From Bedellia somnulentella (taxonomy: Eukaryota > Arthropoda > Insecta > Lepidoptera > Bedelliidae): 64,000 bases of DNA. This document shows positions 45,276-55,414 of the stretch, one piece after another; the first letter of the stretch is position 1; every line of letters starts with the position of its first letter. A program made the position numbers and the translations under genes. The DNA lies in contig OY755175.1 of assembly GCA_963576735.1 (NCBI GenBank), forward strand, positions 10,618,401-10,682,400, read 5' to 3'. Under the pieces are notes generated by a model that ran no database searches, was not told the origin of the DNA, and saw only the letters and a list, made by a program, of their open reading frames with translations.

Positions 45276-48200
45276 NNNNNNNNNNNNNNNNNNNNNNNNN
45301 NNNNNNNNNNNNNNNNNNNNNNNNNNNNNNNNNNNNNNNNNNNNNNNNNNNNNNNNNNNNNNNNNNNNNNNNNNNNNNNNNNNNNNNNNNNNNNNNNNNN
45401 NNNNNNNNNNNNNNNNNNNNNNNNNNNNNNNNNNNNNNNNNNNNNNNNNNNNNNNNNNNNNNNNNNNNNNNNNNNCCACGGCATGCCGCGGAAGGCCGTG
45501 TTATCCTTCGGAATGCTGCAGCAGAACTTACCGTGCCATCCTGTGCCATGCCGGCAGTCAGCGCCGGCCCTTATACATATATCAAACGAATAACCTTAAT
45601 AAAACTAGGTAAAATCTAAAACACTATTAATTACTTCTCTGATATACAATAAAGTTCTTGTAGTAACGAACCGCCATGCTTTTACTAAGGTGTAGGGTTT
45701 TTGAATAAACACCTTGTAGAGTAAGGGCGTTTAAGGTTAGAAGCTTGGCTCTACATGAGATCTGATAACTATTTGACTGTGCAAATCATATGATCTCGTA
45801 TTGACAAAATTTCTTCTACTTTTGAAGATCTTCAAAAGACTATTTACACCTTCACCTTTCATTAAAAACAACCTACCAAACTACTGTTGGGTAGAAACAT
45901 GGGTTCCACTCTTGCAGAGGAACACGCTTTCAATGAGTATGTATACTGCTTAAATATCGCTGACATTAATATATATATAGTGAAAAGCCGCGCGTGCATT
46001 TGAGTGTTTGTTGTCGCGTTTACCGTGCTATTATTCCTTGTCAAACTGGCTTCAAAAATAAGTCTATGAGAATATATACATCTGTCCATATTAAGGATTT
46101 CGTTCCAGAAAGCCTAGAATTAGAGGCTACGATTTTGATAACATCGATATTTGGTTTGGTCAATCGGATCAGCCTATCACACATGAGTCGTGCTCAGATT
46201 TTTGGAGCCAATTTCGCTCAATTGTAGATTTTACTAGCTCATTATTCTGGAGCCTAATTTCGCGCAGCATTGACAGCCATATGCTGCAAAAATATTTTAA
46301 TGTCTTGAATGTTTTTGTTCATGAAAACCTCATGTGGGGATTATTACTAATAAATATCTCTCAATTGTAGATTTTACTAGCTCATTATTCTGGAGCCTAA
46401 TTTCGCGCAGCATTGACAGCCATGTGCTGCAAAAATATTTTAATGGCTTGAATGTTTTTGTTCATGAAAACCTCATGTGGGGATTATTACTAATAAATAT
46501 CTCTCAATTGTAGATTTTACTAGCTCATTATTCTGGAGCCTAATTTCGCGCAGCATTGACAGCCATATGCTGCAAAAATATTTTAATGTCTTGAATGTTT
46601 TTGTTCATGAAAACCTCATGTGGGGATTATTACTAATAAATATCTCTCAATTGTAGATTTTACTAGCTCATTATTCTGGAGCCTAATTTCGCGCAGCATT
46701 GACAGCCATGTGCTGCAAAAATATTTTAATGGCTTGAATGTTTTTGTTCATGAAAACCTCATGTGGGGATTATTACTAATAAATCTTTATATAATAGTTC
46801 GATTCCCGCCTGTGTCGAAATTTTTCTTTCCTTTATTTATTTTAATGGCGGCTATGCACCGGACAGGGCAGGGTTGCGAGGTCTCCAAGGTGGACGGATA
46901 ATTTGCGGCAAGTCAAGGAAAGAGGACTAGTATTTTCGAATTACTGGTCGTCGGTGTTTATAGGCTGCTAAGGCGGAAGCCAAATGTGATTCATCACGAT
47001 GTATTCGATGGTTAAAATACTAATAAAAATAAACACATTAAATAAATTTAAGATTGTGTTCGGCAGAGCGTTGCAGCCCGATCATAGTTTTTAGCTTTTG
47101 AATTATTATGTTCATTCGTCTTGAGCAACTCAAGATTACACAGAATTAACTTATAGGCGGCATTCTTTCTAATACAAGAAGGTGGATCACTCAAACCTTG
47201 ACTTTTTTACGCCTTTAGCCACGCCTGCCAATTTACATACATAATAGAGATGTAACGAATGTCAGTTTTTAAGTAATCGCGAATACGAATGCGAATGCGA
47301 ATATCTGTTGTTGACATTTTCGAGTGCGGATGCGAATGCGAATATACAGGTTTTAAATTTGACACCGTTTGTCTATGATTCAAAGTAGGGCGAGGGGCGC
47401 GCGCAGCACTACTGCGGCTAGTGCAAATTAACGATTGTGTTACTCAACATATTATGGATTTACTTGGAGACATTGAAGCAAGTGCACCTTCATGTTCACA
47501 TAATGCAAAGCGTGCTAGATTGAATGACCCTGACACTACACATAAAGAAGTTTCTTTCAGGGAAACAATGGAATCAATTATGGATGATACCAGCGACAGT
47601 GAAGATGACATTCCCTTGGCTACTCACCAGAATCCTGTTCATCTTTTAATTCGAAAAACCCTAACAGAATACTTGGCGGAAAAGCGCGTTGCAAATAACG
47701 TTGATCCCTTAACTTGGTGGAAAGTGAACCAGGAAAAGTACGTGCTTATTTGTCCTATTACGAGGCATTTTTTAGTCACACCACCAACGAGTGTCCCGAG
47801 TGAACGTGTGTTCAGTGGTGCTCGTCTTATTTATACGTCGCATCAAAGCAGACTTGAAGGAGAAAAGGCATCCAAGCTTTTATTTTTGAAGTCAATATTC
47901 CTCTTCTCAAGTTTGATTATTAATTGTTTTATAAAAAAAAATAAGATAAAGTGGTTGTTTATTTTTTTTGACAAGTTTAAGATTTGTTTTTTTTTTTGTT
48001 CTTTTATTAGTTTTTATTTGAGAAGAGTAAGTATTTGTTTAGTTTTAAAAAAGAAAATAAAGATTTGTTATTTTTTTAGAAATACTCAGGTTTGGTTATT
48101 ACGTATTCTATTAAAAAATAAGATAAAGTATTTGTTTATTTTTTTGTTTTTGAGAAGTATAAGATTTGTCTTTTGTTTTGTTTTTTTTAGAAGTTTTTAT

Positions 48201-51200
48201 TTGAGAAGGCTAAGTGTAAGTTGTTTAGTTTTTAAAAAGAAAATAAAGATTTGATTCTTTCTTTCTTAGAACAAAATCTTATAAAGCAAAATATGTAGAA
48301 AATTCAGTTTATTTTATTTTTAAGTTTAAATAATTATCAAAGTATGTGTATGTGTAGGCAAGACGAAGACTGATCACAGCACTACTTTATGTACCTACTT
48401 TACTTAATAAGACTGCCTAAACATGAACACAGTATTATTTGTTTTGTAATGTCATAAGAACTGTGATTTATAAACATAAAAAAGGTAAATTCTAAAAAGA
48501 TTAAAATGTTAAGTTTGAACGTTTTACAATTAAAAAGAAAATATATTAATACTGTTTTCTTTCATTTAAATTTACCTAATATTGTCATAACATTCTGTGT
48601 TCATTCTGTGTTGTGCAATTTCATATTCGCAATTTATTCAAAAGATATTCGCGAATGCGAATGCAAATGCGAATATTCGTTACATCACTAATACATAAAT
48701 ACATACATATACTCACGCCATTATTTCCCATTGGGTTAGGCAGAGACTATCGATGGCCACTTTGTAAGATTCTGGCAAACCTCTCTTGCTTTCTTTTACA
48801 TCCATCAATCTTTTCATACATGCACTTATATTCTTCATACTTCGGACGCCTGCCTCTTTGCGCATCTGGTTTAAATGTGTCCTACGTGGTTATCCTCAAC
48901 CAAAATTACGTTCCACTGTAGCTCTATAGATTGCTTTCACCAATTTACTGTCATCCATCCTCCCCATGTGCTTAAACCATCCTAACATATTTTTTACAAT
49001 ATCATGTTGTTTGTGGTTTTCATGTTTGTTTGTTATTCTGTTTATCATTCGATCACATTTTCCAACATTACTAACAAAAGCTTCTTCTGCCACACCCAAC
49101 ATTCACTGCCACATATAAGCGTAGGAACAAGAAGAGTATGATGTACAGCCATCCGGGCCTTTTAAGACGCTGATTGACTGGACATTAGACTATTCATTGC
49201 TGTATTTACCGCAATACCCTTTTTAACTCATCTTTCAATATCTTCATCACATTTTCCATCACTGGTAAACAATCTTCCCAGATGTGTGCGTTAAGTATTT
49301 ATCTAAGGCGCGGTTTATACTGAAGTGGCGTATGGCTGAAGCAATATGAGAAAGAAACACAATGTACAACTTAAAATAACGAAGAATAGCGTTGTACGAG
49401 AGTTACGGCCGCGCCACCAGACGACAAACACTACTCGCCAACGCTACCAAGGCAAATACGACGTTATTACGTGACATAAAGGTGTACATTCTGTTTCTTG
49501 GACTACATGCTTTAGTATGAACCGCGCCTAAGTGCACGGAATAGATGCCGCTACAAGTATCTGTGGAGTACACATACACAACCAATCAAATAGTGGACAC
49601 CGTACCTTACGCCCGATTTCTAAATTGAGTTTTCAAGCTGAGAACGACTTAAGTATCGTTTTGTCTCATCCAGTTGTTAAGATTTCAATGCGACAGAACG
49701 ATACTTAAGTTGTTCTCAGCTGGAATACTCAATTCAGAAATCGGGCGTTAGTAATAGAGATATAGTTGTTATTTTATCATAAATCAATCCTCTGAAATAG
49801 GTAAAAAAACCCATACATACCTCGCTAATAGTGATGTTGTCGATGTTGGCGGCCAGATGCAACACGGGCTCGACAGGCGGAGAACGGTCGCGGGACGGTC
49901 GACGACGCGGCGGCGACGGCGCGCGACTCGGCGTCGGCGACACGGACGGAGATGCGCCGTAGTTTACTACCTGCGTTCCAACAATATGTATTGACTTGCC
50001 ATAAGGATTCCAAAGCACGTTTTAATGAATTGTTGTATAGGATATCTTTTTATTTACATGTAACATTACACAGCATAAAAACAAATTAATAAACATTGTG
50101 ACATATAATGCATTTTCAGAGATTTTAATATAATATTAATAACATGTAAGACTTATTTACCAATATTCATAGCTATACACATAAAAAGTAATGGAGTGTG
50201 TGTTATAAACAAATTTTATTCAAATGTATGTCTGTTAGAAACTGGTAAATAGCTAATGTAACTTAGGCTACTAAAATTGATTGAAAACTTTTAATACATC
50301 TGAAGTATACAATTTTTAGGATTTTCAACACTCCCTTGACCGAGCTATTGAAGATCTAAATGGAAGAGGCGGTACTCCTCGACATGAACATCCAGGAGGT
50401 CCGGTTCAGAAACTGCCGGACAATATCGAGCAGCAGCGCTTTTTACTCCGCGCTGGACTGCCTGCCACGGAAGTACCATCGCCTCCAGTAGATCGCGAGG
50501 CAGGTAGGAATTAACCTGTTTACTGACAACACTAACTGTGAGCTAGATCGAGATAGTCCTGACGTTTATGGTTTTGGGTGCCACATGAGAACTTCAATGG
50601 GGGATAGTTACATCCACTAGAAATCCCCTCGACTGCGACCAATTCCATACTACTAGGAGTAACACGACTTAACTCTGTTTTGAGACTTTATCCTACATAC
50701 TTTTGATTTTCTCAATATTGTTTTATTATTTGATTTTGTATTATATGTAATTTTTACATATCTTGTTAAGATTCTCACAAAAGGAAAGTCGATCAGAGTC
50801 CGGGACTCTGGTTCAAGAACCATCGGATGTTCCGATTTGTATCGAGCAGCACCGCTTTCTGCATTTGTGCTGGAATCGATACGCCACAGAAATCCCATCG
50901 CATCAAGTTGGTCACGAGGCTGGTTGGAATTAAATTAACCCGTTGACGGACAAAACCTTTGGGATTATTGCTCTGTCGAGGTCACATCCCACATGTCGGC
51001 TATCTCGTGATTATATTCCCGACGTTTCTCGGTTTCGGCTTTTACGAGACCCTCGTCATGTGGGATAGTAACATCCACTAAAAACACTGTATATTATTAT
51101 TTATTTATTTGTATCACTGTTTCATTTTGAAGTTTATTTATTTATGGCTAGATATCCTGTGTTTATTTAAGAATAGCATCAATTTGTTTTTGTGTTTCTA

Positions 51201-54200
51201 CTAGCTAGCTGAACCAACAGACATCGTACTGTCAAAAATGGAAAGACTAATTTGATGGATGTCATCAAACTGCCATATTTAGCCCAACCGCTGAGGGTGT
51301 CCGTCATGTGATGAGAAATGATGTTTTTAATGTTATCCTTACTAATTTTCCATTTTTTTCTAATGCTAAGAACTCAAAAGACCAAAAACAAAAACGTTCG
51401 CGCCGAATATCAGATGGCAGAATGGCAGAGGTACTAATTACTTCTGAACATCACTTGACATTGTCACCCTCTAGTACCCACGTTTTGCTTGGACAGTGTA
51501 CTCACGTGATAGGGGGCAGGCCTATCGCCGTTTTGTACGAATACACTGTTACATGACTAAGTATAAATCAGCCATGTGGGTTTCCTCACAATTTTTCCGT
51601 CACCGTTGACAATATAGCTAAGAACCTTCTCCGAATTTTAAGTAACACTATAGGTCATCAGCCTAATCAGTCGAATCCGTTTAGCAGCTTTCGAGTATTG
51701 CGCATACAAACCCGTTAAGAGATCCATTTTTACTATATCATTTTTGTTTAGAAATATATTTTTGAGTCAAACTTCGAGTATCCATCCTTTTTTCACAAAA
51801 ACATCGGACTAGTTTCCAGACCTAAAGAGTTTAAGATCAAGAATAAGACACTGAATTAAGAGATTCTCATGTCCATTACGGGAAGTTGATGACAAACTCG
51901 AACTCGCAAAGGTTAAACTCGTCGAATTTATAAATAGTTGCATAAATAGATTGAATTTACGCCATATATTTTTAAAGGGGTAGCAGGAGCAGCAGGGGCA
52001 CCTATCTATTTTTTGTGCAGACTACTTTGTACAAATACACTTTCACAAAACTGAGTATAGGCCAGCCATGTCGGTTATCTCACCATGTTTTTTCCTCAAG
52101 AATGATAACCTGGATATATGAACTACGAATACGATATAATAGTGAATACCATATTTATGATTTGAACCCATGCTTGTCAACATCAGAGGCAGTGCTCTAC
52201 CCAATAAACTATTATTGTTGAGTTCGTTTTCTATGACTCTGTATTGAAATTTCCCAGATTAGATATATGAATCCTAGATAGAACCACAATTATGCCTTAA
52301 GAAAGGGCACAGAAGAATGCAGCACGCTTGTGACATGATGTACAAGTTTTTTACCGATCTGCAATAAACTATCCATTTCGCCATATTGCAAGCCACCATT
52401 CATTAATATCTTACTTATAGGGTTGGCAGATAAACTAATACTTCTAAATATGATGGAAAACTAAAGCTTTGCTGGGCTTTCTTTTGATTATCTTGCTTAA
52501 ACTTTGTTCTACCTTTGAAAAGTCTATACTAATAATTCATTAAACTTTTACCGCTTACCTCAATAGGTGGATTGATTGGTGATACAATGATATTTCCCGG
52601 CCAGGAGTGATGTTGTCCGAGATACTCCGCCATATTGTACGGCATGGGTAACCCAGGCGGTGGATGTGTCACCTCACCCATCATTGGGATTACCGTACCA
52701 GCGCCGCTTAACACTGGCGGTGAACCAAGCTCTACTACATCTGAACTACTTCCTGACACCTGAAACCATAATGTTACATCTAAATAATCAGGTTTTATAA
52801 TATTACAAAAGGAAATTGCAAAGGCCTGTGTTCTTGATGAGACATAATTAAAACCAGACATTTCTAGAACTATTGGGCTTTGAATTTTGAGCTGCCAACA
52901 CCATCTTAATTTTCCCAGGATATGAAGCAACTTAGGGTGTCTTAGGCTGTTCCAAATAAGTAATCGGCATAATGCTGTTTATTTTAACTTTTAAATAAAA
53001 TCTGCAAAATTTACCAAATCATGGGTATAAATCCCAAAAATTGGTCTGATTAGAGAAAAGATGGTAAAATAAAAGATGGGTATCCAACCATATCTCCCAA
53101 CCATCTCTTAAAAAGCCTCATTACCCTAAGTCACCTCATCAGCTAAAGGAAGAAATAGGTTAGTTTAATGATAAGCAAACTTGATGGCTCTATAATTTTC
53201 AAAAAGGCATAAATAACACAAAATAAACCAAAGGTCATGCAAAAATTTCCTCTGGTTTTTAAACTAAAACACAAACTTGTGCACATTTTAAGTTGCAGGG
53301 TGGTAATGGTGTAACTTTGCCTAAAACTATCCAAAATATTTCTTAAAAGTGTATGAGATATCATGAATTAGTGTAATTAGAGATTTAAGAATTAGAATTA
53401 GCTTGATTTTGATTAAATCCAATACCATGGTTTTTGAGAAGGAGGACAGTGGAGTGAATATAGATTTGCAGTAATAGCTCACTTAATGGTATACTAGTGA
53501 ATAGGCTGATGTATGGCAAAAGAAGCATGAAGGTTCCTCCAAGCTTGTGTAATTTTAGCATGACAGTTAAAAGCTCAAAGAAGTCTAAAACCAGTTTGTA
53601 TGATTTGTAAGTAGAAGGCAGCAGCTTAGGATGTTTCAATGCCAAATAAGAAAGCATTTTAAAAAGATTAAAATGAAAAAAGTTATAAAAAATAATTCCA
53701 TGTATGAGATGATTGCTGAATTTGAGGAAATTGAAGTGATGATAGCTAACTACCGGTAATCCCAGGAGTAGTGTTGTAATTGACTGTTCCTTAGCCACTA
53801 ATGGAAGTTAAGTAAGACAACAAGGTCAAATGATGGATGCAATAAGATACCACAAATCATTTATTGCCTTGTATAGCACCCATGATATGAGGTAGCATTT
53901 TTCCAAATAGACACTATGTATATAACCAATAGACTTTGAGAAGGGCATTGAGGATGTGAGTATGAGTAAGTAAAAATCACTGTATTCAAGAACAATAATT
54001 GCATAAAAGCAACACACAAATTTTAAGTAAGAATAATCCTCAAATAACTTAGCACTATGATCATGCACATGCACACACACTGGTAGCTATTGATACCATA
54101 AAGATTAGCTAAAATTTTATGAAATTAGAGACCAACCCCCCTAGCATGGGGCTTGTGATAGTGTGTATGTCATGTGAGTCAGTCTCATCCAACTATAATC

Positions 54201-55414
54201 TTCATACAAAAACAATAAGAAACTTATGAAATTTGACATATGTAATAACATTACACAACAATGAGGTGATATCAATTCAAAATTAAAACAGCAAGGGAAC
54301 ACTAGTTGAGGAATCTGTAAAAAGCTGCGACAGATTTGCATTATGAGGAAACACTTCACAGCCATAACATATCCACTGAACACCAGATAAGAAAATGTCT
54401 AGATGGTCTAAGAAATAGGACCTCTGCTATCCCTCAACAAAAAATAAGGTTAAATAGTATGGTATAGTGGAATGGTATTTGTCTACAAAAGTAGAAAGCT
54501 AGTTATTTTAGAATATGCAGTAGAAATGTAGAGATAAAATATCATAATGACTTGCAAGTGGTCAAATAGCATGCATAGCTTTGATAAAGCATCAAAGTAA
54601 TAATTCAAATAGTATGTTATTATTTAAGAGCAATTAGTGTGTGCATGTCATGCAAAATACAATGTAAACGGTTATCTTGTCTGAAGCATAAGTATCAAAT
54701 GTTATATCAATATGAGCATGCTTCTCAATAGAATAATTAAGGGGTAACACACAAAAATGTTAGGGTTTTTACACTAACCTGCACCCCAGATGACTTTACA
54801 AACATGATACCAGGCGGAGGTCCTAAAGAAGACAAGTGTGGAGGGGGAACTGGTAAATTAGGTGTGATATTAGGCTGACTAAGACAACCACTCACTGGTG
54901 CTACATTTATATGTTCTGGTGGCTCCTGTAACTGTAACCTCTGATCTTCTATTTTCAATTTATCTAATATCTCTCCAAAATGTGACTTCTGGTCAAAGGT
55001 GAATGCTGGATGATGTAAGGCCATAGTGTATAACAATAGTATTTCTTCTAACAGGTCACCATACAATCCTTTCAATAGACCACTTTGTTCCAAACTGACC
55101 ATGGCATTGTACAATGTTGTAGCACAAGCAAAATTACATGAGCGCAACAAAGACACATATAGAGCCATTTTTCGTCTTGTTCTTGGATCTGTGTTAGCTC
55201 CTCCAATGTCTGCAGCGAGATCTGCAGGATTATTCGCGCGAAGTTCGGCACCACGCAACTCCTGGAAGTCCCGCTTGCCAAGCTCCTCCAGGTAGGTGCC
55301 GATGAAACGCAATTCGAATGGTAAGCACATATTAAGTAATGTACACATTGCGTCTATGCGTTTATAGCTTTCCAATTCTTTAAACCATGATACCACGTCC
55401 TCTTTGCAAACCAT
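44934..55414 (-). CDS. ZCCHC14/ZCCHC2-like CCHC zinc-finger protein, multi-exon, gapped
   Basis: Visible coding exons on the minus strand: 54779-55414, 52559-52759, 49821-49970 and 44934-45275. The first three are in phase 0 with GT-AG borders. The N-terminus (VVSWFKELESYKRIDAMC, LPFELRFIGTYLEELGKRD, LRANNPADLA) matches the start of vertebrate ZCCHC14/ZCCHC2 as I know it. The middle is Pro/Ser/Arg-rich. The C-terminus holds one CCHC knuckle, CWNCGAAGHAGHDC. CCHC knuckles usually bind RNA; the role of this insect protein is not known to me. The start was set at the ATG at 55412-55414 because it is the only ATG in frame between an upstream stop (about 55536) and the conserved region. Exons between 49821 and the gap may be missing. 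Confidence 0.8.
45276..45475. other. Assembly gap (200 N)
   Basis: Exactly 200 N, the usual placeholder for unknown length, so the reading frame cannot be carried across it. The gap falls within or beside the GC-rich last exon of the ZCCHC14-like gene. Confidence 1.
45476..45575 (-). CDS. Possible coding sequence of the ZCCHC14-like gene on the far side of the gap
   Basis: On the minus strand a frame reads GADCRHGTGWHGKFCCSIPK, then DNTAFRGMPW into the gap, with an AG at about 45575 as possible acceptor. A GTAAGT inside (about 45528-45533) could instead be a donor ending a short exon. The composition is coding-like and cysteine-bearing, but the phase does not fit directly to 49821-49970. This is tentative. 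Confidence 0.3.
45576..46216. other. Intron (inferred) of the ZCCHC14-like gene
   Basis: AT-rich, with no exon or repeat that I can support. A TATATATATA stretch lies near 45970. Confidence 0.5.
46217..46785 (+). repeat. 143-bp tandem repeat, four units in A-B-A-B order
   Basis: Units start with CTCAATTGTAGATTTTACTA at 46217, 46360, 46503 and 46646, a constant 143-bp period. Units 1 and 3 have CATATGCTGC and AATGTCTTG; units 2 and 4 have CATGTGCTGC and AATGGCTTG. The array therefore grew by duplication of a 286-bp dimer. Each unit ends with CCTCATGTGGGGATTATTAC, also found in the direct repeats near 29818 and 30133. Confidence 0.92.
46786..46845 (+). repeat. tRNA-like tail fragment next to the tandem array
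   Basis: AGTTCGATTCCCGCC, then GTGTCGAAATTTTTCTTTCC, matches the 3' end and downstream tail of the tRNA-like unit at 30076-30120. This shows that the tandem repeat and the tRNA-like unit belong to one repeat family. Confidence 0.7.
47245..48690 (+). mobile_element. hAT-type element with 8-bp target duplication, transposase remnant
   Basis: The ends are TAGAGATGTAACGAAT at the left and ATTCGTTACATCACTA at the right, flanked by ATACATAA on both sides (47237-47244, 48691-48698). GCGAAT-type subterminal repeats lie at both ends. The frame 47421-47900 encodes the C-terminal part of a hAT transposase: DPLTWWKVNQEKY, then VTPPTSVPSERVFSGA and RLEGEKASKLLFLKS, the dimerisation region. The N-terminal zinc finger and catalytic core are deleted. 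Past about 47900 the frame runs through T-rich repeats and is not protein-like. Confidence 0.9.
47925..48255. repeat. Imperfect tandem duplication of a T-rich unit inside the hAT element
   Basis: AAATAAGATAAAGT, TTTGTTTATTTTTTT, AAGATTTGT, TTTTTATTTGAGAAG, AAGAAAATAAAGATTTG occur in the same order twice, about 180 bp apart, with differences in the T-run lengths. Confidence 0.75.
48705..49290 (-). mobile_element. 3' fragment of a non-LTR retrotransposon
   Basis: A minus-strand piece includes MLGWFKHMGRMDDSKLVKAI followed by YRATVERNFG. This resembles the C-terminal end of endonuclease-reverse transcriptase LINEs (the motif LRWFGHVERMD and following is common in such proteins). The frame is broken upstream. 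A more diverged relative is at 37425-37770. Confidence 0.7.
49291..49609. other. Intron of the ZCCHC14-like gene
   Basis: No exon is seen. A repeat-like segment of unknown type lies here (CGCGGTTTATACTG at about 49310 and its approximate complement AGTATGAACCGCGCC near 49515), perhaps the ends of another small inverted-repeat element. Confidence 0.5.
49610..49747. mobile_element. 138-bp palindromic MITE with TTA target duplication
   Basis: The two halves are inverted copies: CGCCCGATTTCTAAATTGAG, CAAGCTGAGAACGACTTAAG, TATCGTTTTGTC at the left, and the complement (GACAGAACGATACTTAAG, CTCAGCTGGAATACTCAATT, AGAAATCGGGCG) at the right. TTA lies on each side (49607-49609, 49748-49750), which fits PIF/Harbinger-type insertion. 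A deleted relative is at 35102-35181. Confidence 0.88.
49821..49970 (-). CDS. ZCCHC14-like internal exon (Ser/Pro/Arg-rich)
   Basis: 50 codons in phase 0 at both ends: VVNYGASPSVSPTPSRAPSP, then RRRPSRDRSPPVEP, ending LAANIDNITISE, with acceptor CAG|GTAGTA and donor GAG|GTATGT on the minus strand. The RS/SP-rich stretch suggests a disordered, phosphorylatable segment. The high GC content stands out from the intron. Confidence 0.85.
50330..51095 (+). repeat. Two diverged copies of an unidentified, formerly coding repeat
   Basis: Copy 1 (50330-50640) has a plus-strand frame with DNIEQQRFLLRAGLPATEVP, then DREAGRN and a stop. Copy 2 (50790-51095) reads IEQHRFLHLC, ATEIPSHQVGHEAGWN and a stop in the same register. 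Both end in GGGATAGT-ACATCCACT(A). The conserved frame between diverged copies points to the 3' end of a retrotransposon gene. I cannot name the family. Copy 1 also starts after a good acceptor-like TTTTTAG. Confidence 0.6.
51420..51640 (-). mobile_element. SINE fragment without its tRNA head
   Basis: The reverse complement of the SINE body is present: CAGAGGTACTAATTACTTCT, GAACATCACTTGACATTGTC, GGGGGCAGGCCTATCGCCG, TGTGGGTTTCCTCACAAT. The pol III boxes are absent. Confidence 0.8.
51990..52215 (-). mobile_element. Strongly diverged SINE copy
   Basis: TTGTACAAATACACTTTCAC, GGCCAGCCATGTCGGTTATC, then GATTTGAACCCATGC (B-box complement) and GCTCTACCCAATAAACTAT (A-box complement) place it in the same family in reverse orientation. 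Confidence 0.6.
52559..52759 (-). CDS. ZCCHC14-like internal exon
   Basis: 67 codons in phase 0 (VSGSSSDVVELGSPPVLSGA to SPINPPIE), acceptor TTTCAG|GTGTCA and donor GAG|GTAAGC on the minus strand. It is Pro/Gly/Met-rich (HPPPGLPMPYNMAEYLGQH), probably disordered. It joins 54779 upstream and 49821 downstream without a frame change. Confidence 0.85.
52760..54778. other. Intron of the ZCCHC14-like gene
   Basis: About 2 kb, AT-rich. A diverged minus-strand copy of the (ATGT)n-tailed repeat lies at about 53033-53155. Open frames between 53143 and 54383 show no domain. Confidence 0.65.
54779..55414 (-). CDS. ZCCHC14-like first coding exon
   Basis: 212 codons ending in phase 0 at donor CAG|GTTAGT (minus strand). 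It carries the family's N-terminal block: MVCKEDVVSWFKELESYKRI, FELRFIGTYLEELGKRDFQ, RANNPADLAADIG, a helical region (KMALYVSLLRSCNFACATTL), and LLYTMALHHPAFTFDQKSHF, then a Pro-rich end (PPPHLSSLGPPPGIMFVKSS). The open frame extends 29 codons upstream of this ATG without another ATG. An AG at about 55491 could be an acceptor if an earlier start exists. Confidence 0.85.

Larger units (their letters stand above)
49971..52558. other. Intron of the ZCCHC14-like gene with repeats
   Basis: It contains a pair of related segments (about 50330-50640 and 50790-51095) and two antisense SINE fragments (about 51420-51630 and 51990-52215). No exon of the host gene was recognised. Confidence 0.6.

Noticed and set aside
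44929..45619. Plus-strand and other-frame ORFs across the GC-rich region and the N gap
   Set aside because: They pass through 200 unknown bases and consist of Gly/Arg/Pro-rich shadow translation. Only the minus frame with the CCHC knuckle and conserved ending is supported.
47900..48254. C-terminal extension of the hAT transposase frame
   Set aside because: The extension is F/I/K-rich translation of T-rich tandem DNA beyond the conserved dimerisation domain, not a functional protein part.
53143..54383. Four minus-strand frames of 73-137 codons in the ZCCHC14-like intron
   Set aside because: They lie in the gene's orientation but have no domain and no matching splice sites. Their F/L/S-rich composition is typical of chance frames in T-rich DNA.
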